From Nocardia miyunensis NBRC 108239 (GTDB lineage Bacteria > Actinomycetota > Actinomycetes > Mycobacteriales > Mycobacteriaceae), in contig NZ_BDBQ01000008.1 in assembly GCF_001613065.1 (NCBI RefSeq), positions 16,863 to 80,862 on the forward strand: 64,000 bases of DNA, in the 5' to 3' direction. The number at the start of each line of letters is the position of its first letter. Within the stretch, counting starts at the first letter, position 1. This document shows, piece after piece, positions 1 to 9,720 of the stretch. A model generated the notes under the pieces. It saw only the letters and a program-made list of their open reading frames with translations. It had not been told where the DNA came from and made no database searches. Position numbers and translations under genes: made by a program.

Positions 1-523
1 ACAGCTGCGCGGTCCCGTGGTTGACCGCGGCGATGATCAGCAGTGTGGTGCCGATCGTGATCGACCCGACCGCCCAGCGCGTCACCTGGCCGCGCAGTTG
101 CGGATCCCGCGCGCTGGCACACCAGAACATCACCAGGTGCACCAGCCGGATGAACAGATATGCCAGGGCGAACACCAGCGGCCCGAACCAGCCGCCGGGC
201 ATGTCGTCGAACGCCTCGGGGATGGTGATGGCCACGATCAGCGCCGCGCCCATCGCCCCGAACATCGCCAGCCGGGCGATGCCCTCGTCGGCCTTCACGA
301 CGTTGCCGAGCCAGGCGTAGGCGATCCACACCCACCACATGACCGCCAGCACCAGGAAGGCGCGCAGCATGTTCAGCGCGGTGGTCTCGTGCGCGGCCAG
401 ATCGTCCACCTGGGTGAAGGCGAAGACCAGCACCAGGTCGAAGAACAGCTCCAGCTGCGTCACCGAGGACTGTTCCGTCACGGCCTGCATCCGGGATCGT
501 TTGCCACGAATCATGAACACCAT
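1..523 (-). CDS. LtrA-type membrane protein (low temperature requirement A family), 3' end outside window
   Basis: The visible N-terminal 174 codons carry the family hallmark ELFFDLVLVFAFTQ at about residues 24-37, followed by several hydrophobic helices separated by short polar loops, so this is a polytopic inner-membrane protein. Members of this family are often about 370-400 aa, so roughly half is missing at the left edge. The biochemical role of LtrA proteins is unknown; the name comes from a Listeria cold-growth phenotype. The ATG chosen is the first in-frame one; a second ATG lies three codons downstream and neither has a strong Shine-Dalgarno sequence. It follows the SRPBCC gene by 52 bases in the same direction, so the two may be co-transcribed. 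Confidence 0.8.
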   Translation of the reverse strand, partial: MVFMIRGKRSRMQAVTEQSSVTQLELFFDLVLVFAFTQVDDLAAHETTALNMLRAFLVLAVMWWVWIAYAWLGNVVKADEGIARLAMFGAMGAALIVAITIPEAFDDMPGGWFGPLVFALAYLFIRLVHLVMFWCASARDPQLRGQVTRWAVGSITIGTTLLIIAAVNHGTAQL

Positions 524-575
524 CGTGACAGGCCGTCGGCCGCGTCGCCCGGACCGGGAACGAGGTCGGGAGAAC

Positions 576-1034
576 TCAGCTCACCTCGTAGTTCTCCCCG
601 AACTGGTACTTCTCGATGAACTCGATGAGGTTCTGTACCGCTTCCTCGTTCACCTTGGCCAAACTGCGTTTCATCAGGATGCCCGGAACCGGAATCGGCA
701 GATAGACCTCGGAGTGATACCAGACCTCGGTGCCCTCGGGGGACTGCTCGAGTTCGAACCAGCCCTTCCCGCCGCCGCCCGCACCGCTCTCGACCACCTT
801 CCACGAGATGCGTTCGGCGGTGCAGTCGTACTCCAGCACTTGGCGGTCGGAATTTCCGATCGGGCTCACCGTGGCGTAGACACGCTGCGGGCGTCCGTAC
901 GCGTCATGGGTTGCCACGCGCACGTCCTTGTGCGAGGGAGACCACTCGGGGATCCGCTCGACTGCGAGCAGGGCCTCCATCACTTGGTCTGGATCGACAT
1001 CGACGATGAATCGGTGGTCGGTCTTCGTGCGCAT
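576..1034 (-). CDS. SRPBCC / START-like ligand-binding protein
   Basis: A 152-residue protein with the single-domain SRPBCC (polyketide cyclase / Bet v1-like) pattern: an N-terminal strand in which RTKTDHRFIVDVDPDQV leads into a helix, a W in the first third, a charged beta-sheet and a long C-terminal helix (residues ~125-148). The family binds hydrophobic ligands in a deep cavity; no substrate can be read from the sequence. The start was placed at the ATG preceded by GGAGGG eight bases upstream; a longer reading frame begins 17 codons earlier but lacks a ribosome site. It sits just upstream of the LtrA-type gene. Confidence 0.75.
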   Translation of the reverse strand: MRTKTDHRFIVDVDPDQVMEALLAVERIPEWSPSHKDVRVATHDAYGRPQRVYATVSPIGNSDRQVLEYDCTAERISWKVVESGAGGGGKGWFELEQSPEGTEVWYHSEVYLPIPVPGILMKRSLAKVNEEAVQNLIEFIEKYQFGENYEVS

Positions 1035-1236
1035 AGTGTTGCCCTCCACCCCCCGAAATACTCGCACGATTGTCTCCGTGGTCACACGCGGTCGTCAACC
1101 GTCGCGGGGGGTTCCTGAGTGTGCAGACCGTCCAGTATGTACAGCTCGCTATCGAGCCGCCGGGAGCGTTCGCCACTCCCGTCGGCTCGATCGGTGTTGC
1201 GTCCCGGCGGCGCGGCGCGGGACGCGCGAATCCGGC

Positions 1237-1419
1237 TCAGCGGTGCTGAACGACCCAGTCGGGGCCGGGGAACACCAGGCTCTCGTGGCCGTCGTCGAAT
1301 CGGACCATGTACGGCGGCGCGCCGTCCTCCCCGCGCACCTCGAGGATTTCGCCCATGTGATCCGGCATCCCGACCGTGTGGCTGTGCACAGATAATCGAT
1401 CTCCGACATTTGCCTGCAT
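1237..1419 (-). CDS. DUF1918 small protein
   Basis: A 60-residue protein matching the DUF1918 pattern: N-terminal GDRLSVHS, a central GEILEVRGEDGAPPYMVRF and the C-terminal DDGHESLVFPGPDW. These small beta-rich, SH3-like proteins are common in actinobacteria and have no established function. A GATAAT-like -10 element lies seven bases upstream of the ATG, so the transcript is probably leaderless. It stands alone, between the SRPBCC gene and a MarR regulator. Confidence 0.8.
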   Translation of the reverse strand: MQANVGDRLSVHSHTVGMPDHMGEILEVRGEDGAPPYMVRFDDGHESLVFPGPDWVVQHR

Positions 1420-1525
1420 GATGCGAATTATCCGTCCGACGTGATGAACGTCACAAGGTTTATGAATGTTTCAGATTTGCCCGATCGCCTGGGATATAAC
1501 ACCGTCGGGTACTTCTCGCTCGTGT

Positions 1526-2011
1526 CTAGCCCGCTTCTCGCAGCATCGCCGTCACTCGCAGGGACGTGTCGTGCAGCCGATTGAACAGGCCCAGTATCAA
1601 TTCCACTTGTTCGGCGCTGTAATCGCCCACGAGCCTGCCGAACTCGCGGGCCAGCGGCTCGTAGAGCCGGGAAATCTCGGCGGTGCGATCCTCGGTCAGG
1701 GAGATGATCACCCGGCGGCGATCCTGTTCGTCGTGATCGCGGGTGACGAAGTCGCTCTTGATCAGTCGGTCGATCATCCGGGTGACCGCGCCGGTGGTCA
1801 GGCCGGTGCGGGCGGCGAGTTCGCCGGGTGTGGCGGGACCGCCCGTGCGTAACAGGTTGATGCAGCGCAGATCGGTGACGTGCAGTCCCAGCCGGTCGGC
1901 CACGGCCTGATGCAGCATCACCGCGTCGGTGGCGTTGCGCTGTGCGGCGATGGTGAGTTGCCGCCCCAGGTCCGTCAGATCGGTGGATGCCGCGGCGGCA
2001 CGTCGTGTCAT
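1526..2011 (-). CDS. MarR-family transcriptional regulator
   Basis: A 161-residue winged-helix regulator. The recognition region LAARTGLTTGAVTRMIDRLIKSDFVTR (residues ~66-92 by eye) followed by the wing DEQDRRRVIISLT is typical of MarR. N- and C-terminal helices would form the dimer interface. The start was set at MTRRAAA, with GGAG eleven bases upstream, in place of an upstream start that would add 30 poorly conserved residues. No divergent target gene is adjacent, so autoregulation is likely but the target is unknown. The region up to the aspartokinase start holds only promoter sequence. Confidence 0.85.
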   Translation of the reverse strand: MTRRAAAASTDLTDLGRQLTIAAQRNATDAVMLHQAVADRLGLHVTDLRCINLLRTGGPATPGELAARTGLTTGAVTRMIDRLIKSDFVTRDHDEQDRRRVIISLTEDRTAEISRLYEPLAREFGRLVGDYSAEQVELILGLFNRLHDTSLRVTAMLREAG

Positions 2012-2364
2012 CGGTGCTGTGCTCCGTCTCGTCGTCGGATGTGCTCGTTCCCGGGTTCCCGGACAGCCTAGCTTCACCGATTCATCATCTTGCTTGTGCA
2101 ACTGTTGTCCGAGACAGTTACTGACTGAATCGCCTATCGGAGGGGCTTCGATATCCGTCGATCACCCAGGTGCGATTGCTCACTTCCCCGGGTGGCCCGC
2201 GGGCACGGAAGGGGCGCGCTAGTGAAGGGCTGACCGCCCGATTTGCCGCCCGGACGGCCTCTTCGCCGCTGGCCCGAATCGAGGTGTCCCGTCAACTTTC
2301 GGCCGCGAGTCGGTACTGTGGGGTGCTGTTAACAAGCAAGTAAGTCGATTTTGGAGGATCCCTC

Positions 2365-4667
<2,303 letters not shown>

Positions 4668-4679
4668 GCCGATCGTCCG

Positions 4680-4723
4680 GAACGGGTCGTTCGCATTCCT
4701 GCCGGGAATCGAACGGCCCGTTC
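4680..4723 (+). terminator. hairpin terminator after asd
   Basis: Arms of 14 bases (4680-4693 and 4710-4723) pair with one wobble and enclose a 16-base loop, starting 12 bases after the asd stop. There is no long U tract, which is common in actinobacteria. Confidence 0.6.
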
Positions 4724-4845
4724 GGCATTCACCGGGTGGATGTGCGTGTCGGCTGGGCGGCGGAGGCCTCGACCCAGGGCAGGGCCTGTTTCCCCTCCGG
4801 GCGCTGCGTCAGGAGTACCGTGTGCGTACTGCCGAAGGGGGTAAC

Positions 4846-5094
4846 ATGGAACCTGCAATCACTGCTTCCGAAGCGCGCAAAGGCCTACTTCCACTGGTGA
4901 AGCAGGCTGATGAGGATCGCGACACGATCGAGATCATGTCCGAAGCAGGCAACGCGGTGTTGATGTCCGAAGAGGAACACGACTCTTCGATGACCACGGT
5001 GGAGCTGTTGAGCGGTCCGGGTGGTGCTCGGCTGCGTCGGTCCATTCGAGAGTTGGAGTCGGGGCACGGTATCGAGCGTGAGTTGATCGAATGA
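4846..5094 (+). CDS. Phd/YefM-type antitoxin
   Basis: An 82-residue protein with the Phd/YefM N-terminal DNA-binding pattern: [16 protein letters not shown], then [16 protein letters not shown], and an acidic, probably disordered C-terminus that normally wraps the toxin. It represses its own operon and neutralises a YoeB/Txe ribosome-dependent mRNase in intact systems. Its stop overlaps the ATG of the following toxin reading frame (ATGA), the normal arrangement. The toxin itself is broken, so this antitoxin is probably an orphan remnant, though it may still neutralise related toxins elsewhere. The ATG has AAGGGGG six to eight bases upstream. Confidence 0.85.
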   Translation: MEPAITASEARKGLLPLVKQADEDRDTIEIMSEAGNAVLMSEEEHDSSMTTVELLSGPGGARLRRSIRELESGHGIERELIE

Positions 5095-5281
5095 GAGACG
5101 TCTTCTTGGAGAAGGCAAACCGATACTGGCGGACCCGTTCGAGGGTATCGGCAAGCCGGAGCCATTGAAGCACGATCTCGCGGGCTACTGGTCTCGCCGG
5201 ATAATTCAGGAGCACCGTCTCGTGTATCGGGTTGTGGGCGAAGAGCTTTGGATAGCAAAGGTCGGCACGCACTTCGAATGA
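5091..5281 (+). pseudogene. degraded YoeB/Txe-type mRNA interferase toxin
   Basis: The first 12 codons ([12 protein letters not shown]) resemble a Txe N-terminus, but that frame hits a stop at 5166. The body of the toxin resumes at 5126 in another frame: [18 protein letters not shown], then YWSRRI and EHRLVYRV, ending in THFE. Compared with the usual 84-90 aa, about 20-25 residues of the N-terminal helical hairpin are missing together with a frame change. The catalytic Glu of PFEG and the Arg of EHRLVYR remain, but the terminal (R)YHY signature is replaced by GTHF, as if two compensating indels had occurred. The gene is judged inactive. Confidence 0.75.
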
Positions 5282-5292
5282 TCAGGTGAATC

Positions 5293-5328
5293 GGTGACCG
5301 GATGCGCCGCTGAGCGCGTCCGGTCACC
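5293..5328. terminator. bidirectional hairpin terminator
   Basis: A perfect 10-base inverted repeat (GGTGACCGGA / TCCGGTCACC) with an inner GCGC pair lies between the convergent toxin remnant and TetR gene and can serve both. Confidence 0.65.
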
Positions 5329-5335
5329 CGTGCGT

Positions 5336-5926
5336 TCAGCGGGGGCGTAGGCCGTCGAAGAGGACGGCGAAGGTGCGGCGGCGTTGTTCGGCGTTGGCGC
5401 CGGTGGTGTGGGTGGACAGGAAGCCGCCCTTGAGGATTCGCATGAGGTCGTCGATGTCGATGTCCGTGCGGGTCGCGCCGGCGGATTGGGCGCGGCGTAG
5501 CAGGACGTCGATGGCTGCGAGCAGTTCGACTGTGGGGCCCGGGTTTTCGAGGCTCTCGTGGCCGCCGACGGCCTCGGCGAGATCGCGTTTGACCCCGCCC
5601 TCGACGACCATCAGGTCGAGGTAGTCGAAGAAGGCGCGGCCGGGATCCTCGGCGTCGGCCAGGTCGCGGGCCTGGGCGACCATCCGCTCGACGCGATCCA
5701 GCATCGCCGCGTGGAACAGCGCCTCCTTGGTGGGGAAGTGCCGATAGACCGTGCCGGGGCCGACCCCGGCGCGCCGGGCGATCTCGTCCAGCGGGACCGA
5801 GATGCCCTCGGCGGCGAAGGCGGCCTGGGCGGCGGCCAGTACGCGTTCACGGTTGCGTCGGGCGTCGGCCCGCAGTGCGCGGCCCGTCCCGGAGGTCGTG
5901 GGCGCATTCGCCTGTGTTTCGGTCAC
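5336..5926 (-). CDS. TetR-family repressor
   Basis: A 196-residue TetR protein. The N-terminal helix-turn-helix spans about residues 25-70: RERVLAAAQAAFAAEG, then LDEIARRAGVGPGTVYRHF and PTKEALF. The C-terminal ligand domain carries an RMILKGG-like helix common in actinobacterial SbtR-type repressors. It is divergent from a SnoaL-like gene, and the 90-base gap contains two direct repeats overlapping the promoter, so control of both genes is likely. The ligand is unknown. Confidence 0.9.
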   Translation of the reverse strand: MTETQANAPTTSGTGRALRADARRNRERVLAAAQAAFAAEGISVPLDEIARRAGVGPGTVYRHFPTKEALFHAAMLDRVERMVAQARDLADAEDPGRAFFDYLDLMVVEGGVKRDLAEAVGGHESLENPGPTVELLAAIDVLLRRAQSAGATRTDIDIDDLMRILKGGFLSTHTTGANAEQRRRTFAVLFDGLRPR

Positions 5927-5950
5927 GGCGCGATTCTACCCGGAACACCA

Positions 5951-6005
5951 TTGACAAACGGGGCGTGCGTTCCGGATTATAAGCGGGGCATACGTTCCGA
6001 TTATT
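5951..6005 (+). promoter_or_regulatory. promoter with two direct-repeat operator sites
   Basis: TTGACA (5951-5956) and GATTAT (5975-5980) make a good -35/-10 pair for the SnoaL-like gene. The sequence GGGGCGTGCGTTCC (5960-5973) recurs 25 bases later as GGGGCATACGTTCC (5985-5998), one copy in the spacer and one at the transcription start. This placement suits repression by the divergent TetR protein. Confidence 0.55.
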
Positions 6006-6016
6006 CAGGGGTAATC

Positions 6017-6436
6017 ATGGCAGTAGATCAGGAGATCACACCACGCGCGCTGGTCGAGCGGTTGTTCATCGGGCTCGGCACGCCCGATGCCGACGCGTTC
6101 GCCGACGCACTGGCCCCGGACGCGGTGTTCGAAATCCCGTGGACCGCGCCCGGCTGGCCCGAACGGCTCGAGGGCCGGGAAGCGATTCGCGAACATCTCG
6201 CCCAGCGCTGGGCGGGGTTGTCCCGCATCCAAGTCCACGGGGTCCATCCCGAGGTGTACGAGACCTCGGACCCGGAATTGTTCTTCGTGGAGAACGAGGT
6301 CGACATGACCCGGCCCGACGGTGTGCGCTCGCGCGGCCGGACCTCGGTCAACGCGGTTCGCGTGCGAGACGGGCAGATCGTGCTGTTCCGCGACTACATG
6401 GACACCGGGCGTCTGGCGGCGCTGGTCGAGGGATGA
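6017..6436 (+). CDS. SnoaL-like / NTF2-fold protein
   Basis: A 139-residue cone-shaped NTF2-fold protein. Features are the N-terminal helix with LVERLFIGLGTPDADAF, the strand LAPDAVFEIPW, the GREAIREHL loop and a C-terminal sheet with NAVRVRDGQIVLFRDYMD. Such proteins include ketosteroid isomerases, limonene-epoxide hydrolases and polyketide cyclases; which of these applies is not visible. It is divergently transcribed from the TetR gene and probably under its control. The ATG is preceded by AGGGG. Confidence 0.75.
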   Translation: MAVDQEITPRALVERLFIGLGTPDADAFADALAPDAVFEIPWTAPGWPERLEGREAIREHLAQRWAGLSRIQVHGVHPEVYETSDPELFFVENEVDMTRPDGVRSRGRTSVNAVRVRDGQIVLFRDYMDTGRLAALVEG

Positions 6437-6442
6437 GGCGCG

Positions 6443-6473
6443 CCGCCCTGTCCGGCCGTGCCGGGCAGGGCGG
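6443..6473. terminator. bidirectional hairpin terminator
   Basis: CCGCCCTG (6443-6450) pairs with CAGGGCGG (6466-6473), extended by CCGG/CCGG around a short loop. It lies between the convergent SnoaL-like and serine hydrolase genes. Confidence 0.6.
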
Positions 6474-7817
6474 TCAGCGGATGCCAGGCGTGCGCGGATC
6501 GGGTCCCAGGCAGACCAGGATCACGCAGCCGGGCGGCGCGTCGGAGAACGGCGGCGTGAGCGGAGTTCGCAAGCAGGACAGCACATTACAGCTCGGATAG
6601 GCGTCAGGTCCGATGCCGAACAGGGCCAGGGTGATATTCGGATCGAAGTACGAGCGCGGATCCAGCAGCAGCGGCGGCTCGACGTACGGTCCGGGATCGC
6701 GGATCGGCGGACGGACGAACGCGGCGAGCAGCTTGCGGAAGAACTCGTGGGACAGCTCGCCCATGTTCTGCAGCATTCCGGACGGCCCCTCGGTGCTGTG
6801 ATTGCCGAACGCTCCGGTCCACTCCACCGTCAGATCCAGGCTCGGAACGACGAACACGTTCTGCAATCCGATCCCGGACATCTGATAGCTGCCCGCGGGC
6901 AGGAACTTCGGTACCTCCGCGCATCCGGGACCGACCCAGAACAGATATCCGTAGCAGTGATTGGTCGCCGAGGGCCGCCGCGCGGCGTGCAGATAGTTCG
7001 AGGAGACGATCTGCCGGCCTCCCCATTTGCCCCAATTGCTCAGCAGCAGGCCGAATTTGGCCAGATCGTCGGGCGGAATCAGCAGGTGCGCATAGCCGTA
7101 GGTGTGTCCGGAACGATCCCGCGCCCAGTAGTAGTCGCCGCGCGCGATGCCCAGCGGGTCGAACAACTCGCGCTGGGCGAACCGCTGCAGCGGCTCGTGC
7201 ACGGCCAGTTCCACGACATAGGACAGCAGATCGACGTTGCGCTGGCTGTAGGCGAACGCGGTGCCGGGCGGATTGTCGAATGGGACGCCCAGCGCCTGCA
7301 CCGCGCTGTCGGGATCGATGGGGATGACGCCGGTGACGCCCTCGTTCACCGCGCCCACGTGCAGTCCGGAGGTCTCGGTGAGCAGATCGGTGACCGTGAT
7401 CGAGCGATGTTCCGCATCGCCCAGCCCCGGCGGCAGATAGCGGCCGATGGGTGCGGTCAGGTCGAGTTCGCCTTTGTCCGAGGCGATTCCGGCGATCAGC
7501 GAGACCACGCTCTTGGTGACGCTCCAGACGTTCCACGGCGTTGCGCCCGTCCGGTCGTCGGCCGGGCCGGCGCCGACGCGGCAGTTGTGCCGAAAGACCT
7601 GGACGTTCAATCGGTTTCGGCTCATGGCGAAGGCGAGCGCGTCGGCGAGGCGGGCCGGATCGAATCCGGCCTGTGCGGGGGTGGCGCTCGGGAAGGCCCG
7701 CCCGGAGCTCACCCCGCAGTGAAGTTCGGTATCGGTCGTCGCGCGGGCGTATCCGGGCGTCACACCGATCGTCGCCAGGATCGCAATCGTCGCAAACCAC
7801 CCCAGAATGCGGCACAT
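6474..7817 (-). CDS. secreted beta-lactamase-family serine hydrolase (class C / DD-peptidase-like)
   Basis: A 447-residue protein with an N-terminal signal peptide (hydrophobic stretch residues ~4-23, ending at YARA). The serine hydrolase SxxK motif is SVTK at residues 99-102, within WNVWSVTKSVVSLIAG. Tyr190 in the AYSQRN segment is the likely second-motif Tyr. These enzymes act outside the membrane as esterases, DD-peptidases or beta-lactamase homologues; the substrate cannot be deduced. The C-terminal ~80 residues are proline-rich with two cysteine pairs and extend past the usual catalytic domain. The gene is monocistronic, with a hairpin just beyond its stop. Confidence 0.8.
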   Translation of the reverse strand: MCRILGWFATIAILATIGVTPGYARATTDTELHCGVSSGRAFPSATPAQAGFDPARLADALAFAMSRNRLNVQVFRHNCRVGAGPADDRTGATPWNVWSVTKSVVSLIAGIASDKGELDLTAPIGRYLPPGLGDAEHRSITVTDLLTETSGLHVGAVNEGVTGVIPIDPDSAVQALGVPFDNPPGTAFAYSQRNVDLLSYVVELAVHEPLQRFAQRELFDPLGIARGDYYWARDRSGHTYGYAHLLIPPDDLAKFGLLLSNWGKWGGRQIVSSNYLHAARRPSATNHCYGYLFWVGPGCAEVPKFLPAGSYQMSGIGLQNVFVVPSLDLTVEWTGAFGNHSTEGPSGMLQNMGELSHEFFRKLLAAFVRPPIRDPGPYVEPPLLLDPRSYFDPNITLALFGIGPDAYPSCNVLSCLRTPLTPPFSDAPPGCVILVCLGPDPRTPGIR

Positions 7818-7936
7818 GGGTGTGAGGCTAGCGCCTGGTCGGCGACCCGGCGCGAAGATGAAACGCGCACAGTCGAAATCGATACCTAATGTGCCGAACG
7901 ACCGATTCGCCGCCGGGCATGTGGCCCGGAAACGCA

Positions 7937-7971
7937 GAACGCCGCCGGATCTCGTGAATCCAGCGGCGTTC
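7937..7971 (-). terminator. strong hairpin terminator of a short transcript
   Basis: GAACGCCGC (7937-7945) pairs with GCGGCGTTC (7963-7971), extended by GGAT/ATCC. On the minus strand it follows a 20-codon reading frame by 11 bases. No other gene explains it. Confidence 0.5.
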
Positions 7972-7982
7972 GTTCTGCAGCA

Positions 7983-8045
7983 CTACTGCAACGGTTTCGC
8001 GAACGCCACGCCAGCCCCGCGAACCAGGGTGCCGATGCCCAACAT
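7983..8045 (-). CDS. candidate 20-aa small protein
   Basis: The reading frame MLGIGTLVRGAGVAFAKPLQ has a GAGAGG-type ribosome site three to eight bases before its ATG and is followed at once by a strong terminator hairpin. It lies in a 448-base gap that otherwise shows nothing convincing. A TTGACT -35-like element lies about 70 bases upstream. I do not recognise the peptide. Its composition (Gly/Ala/Leu, two basic residues, no acidic residue) would suit a membrane-active or leader peptide. The short length makes chance a real possibility. Confidence 0.35.
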   Translation of the reverse strand: MLGIGTLVRGAGVAFAKPLQ

Positions 8046-8265
8046 GCGCCTCTCGGCGAGTGGTCGCTCGTAGCGACAAAAGGTGCGGCCCGGGGCTGTC
8101 CCGGCATCGGCAATATCAGTCAACCGCGAGCGGCCGGGATCTATTCCGGGTTCGGGACTGTGAGCTAGCGCATAGTGCAGTAGGGCGACCGATCAGGCAT
8201 AACGCCTGGTCATGCCCTGGTGCGACGGGATAGCATCGCAGGAGTCTGCCGAGCGAGGGGGAGTT

Positions 8266-9708
8266 GTGACCGACGATCCGGTTCTGAGCGAAATGCTGCG
8301 CATACTCGACACCGACCCGGAACTGCTACCGGTGCGGATCCGGGTGATCGAGTTGCTCGCGGACCGGTCCCGGCACGCCGAGGCGCTGCCGCACTGCGCG
8401 TCGGCCCTCGGTCTCGATCCCGGCAATGCCAAGGTGCTCGAACTGCTGCAACGCTGTACCGCCGCGCTCGCCGCGGGTGCGGGTGCGCCGACGACGCAAT
8501 CCGGGCAAGCCTCCGCCGCCTCGCCGGGCGGTGCCGCGGACCGTGCGGGTAGCACCGCGGACGAGCCGGGGAGTGCCGCGAGCCAGGCCGACAGGGCGGC
8601 GGGGCGAACCGGTAGCGCCGCGAGCGAGACGGGTGCGAACGAGACGGGCGCCGAGGAGACCGCGCCGGATCCGGATGCGAACCCGCCCGCCCATTTCGAC
8701 TGGGCTGCCGCCGAGCGCGAGGTCGGTGACATCATCGCTCCGGCGTTCGTCGACGACGCCCGGCAGTTCGACGGTGAGCTGTCCCTGAACGAGGATGGTG
8801 AGCCGGTCGCCCATGCCGAGGGGGATGTCGGGCTGTTCGAGCGGCCGAGCGTCGCGCTGGCCGATGTCGGCGGGATGGAGAACGTCAAACAGCAGCTCGA
8901 GCTGTCCCTGCTGGGGCCGCTGCGCAATCCCGAGCTGGCCAAGGCATTCGGCACCAGCGCGCGCGGCGGGCTGCTGCTGTACGGGCCGCCGGGCTGCGGG
9001 AAGACGTTCATCGCCGCGGCGGTCGCCGGTGAGCTGGGCGCGAATTTCTATCCGATCGAGATCGCCGACATCCTGGACATCTACACCGGTTCGAGCGAAC
9101 GCAATCTGCATCAGGTCTTCGAGGTCGCCCGCCGCAACGCGCCGTGCGTGCTGTTCATCGACGAGGTGGATGCGCTGGGGCACAAGCGAAGTCAGATGTC
9201 GGGTTCGGCGACCATGCGCACGGTGGTGAATCAGCTTCTCACCGAGATGGATTCGGCCACCGCCGACAACGAGGGCGTCTATCTGCTCGGCGCGACCAAC
9301 CATCCGTGGGATATCGACGTCGCGCTGCGCCGCCCCGGACGTTTCGACCGGATGATCCTGGTGACCCTGCCCGATCGCGAGGCGCGCCGCGCGATTCTGC
9401 GGCACCACCTGAAGGATCGCCCGGTCAGCGGCATCGATCTGGCCGCGATCGCCAAGCGCACCGACGGTTTCTCCGGCGCTGATCTGGCGCACGTGTGCAC
9501 CTCGGCGACCCAGCTGGCCATGGCCGATTCGATGCGCACCGGGAACGTCCGGCCGGTCGCCATGCGCGATATCGACGCTGCGCTCGCGCAGGTCAAGCCG
9601 AGTGCGGGCGCCTGGTTCGAATCCGCCCGCAACGTAGTGGAATTCGCCAACAACGACGGCACCTACGACGAGCTGGCCAAGTACATGCGCGAGAAGAAGC
9701 TGCGGTGA
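8266..9708 (+). CDS. AAA+ ATPase with N-terminal TPR-like segment
   Basis: A 480-residue protein. Residues ~1-70 form a TPR-like helical segment (LPVRIRVIELLADRSRHAEAL, then ALGLDPGNAKVLELL); ~70-135 is an Ala/Gly/Glu-rich linker; the rest is one classical AAA module. Visible motifs are ADVGGMENVKQQLE, Walker A GPPGCGKT (240-247), Walker B LFIDEVDAL (about 296-304), sensor 1 GATNHP, the RRPGRFDR arginine region and sensor 2 GFSGADLAHV. The module resembles one ring of Cdc48/ARC-type ATPases, which remodel or unfold proteins. The GTG start has AGGGGGAG six bases upstream. It is followed after 12 bases by a TPR membrane protein, so the two probably work together. Confidence 0.85.
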   Translation: MTDDPVLSEMLRILDTDPELLPVRIRVIELLADRSRHAEALPHCASALGLDPGNAKVLELLQRCTAALAAGAGAPTTQSGQASAASPGGAADRAGSTADEPGSAASQADRAAGRTGSAASETGANETGAEETAPDPDANPPAHFDWAAAEREVGDIIAPAFVDDARQFDGELSLNEDGEPVAHAEGDVGLFERPSVALADVGGMENVKQQLELSLLGPLRNPELAKAFGTSARGGLLLYGPPGCGKTFIAAAVAGELGANFYPIEIADILDIYTGSSERNLHQVFEVARRNAPCVLFIDEVDALGHKRSQMSGSATMRTVVNQLLTEMDSATADNEGVYLLGATNHPWDIDVALRRPGRFDRMILVTLPDREARRAILRHHLKDRPVSGIDLAAIAKRTDGFSGADLAHVCTSATQLAMADSMRTGNVRPVAMRDIDAALAQVKPSAGAWFESARNVVEFANNDGTYDELAKYMREKKLR

Positions 9709-9720
9709 GCCGGCGCGATC

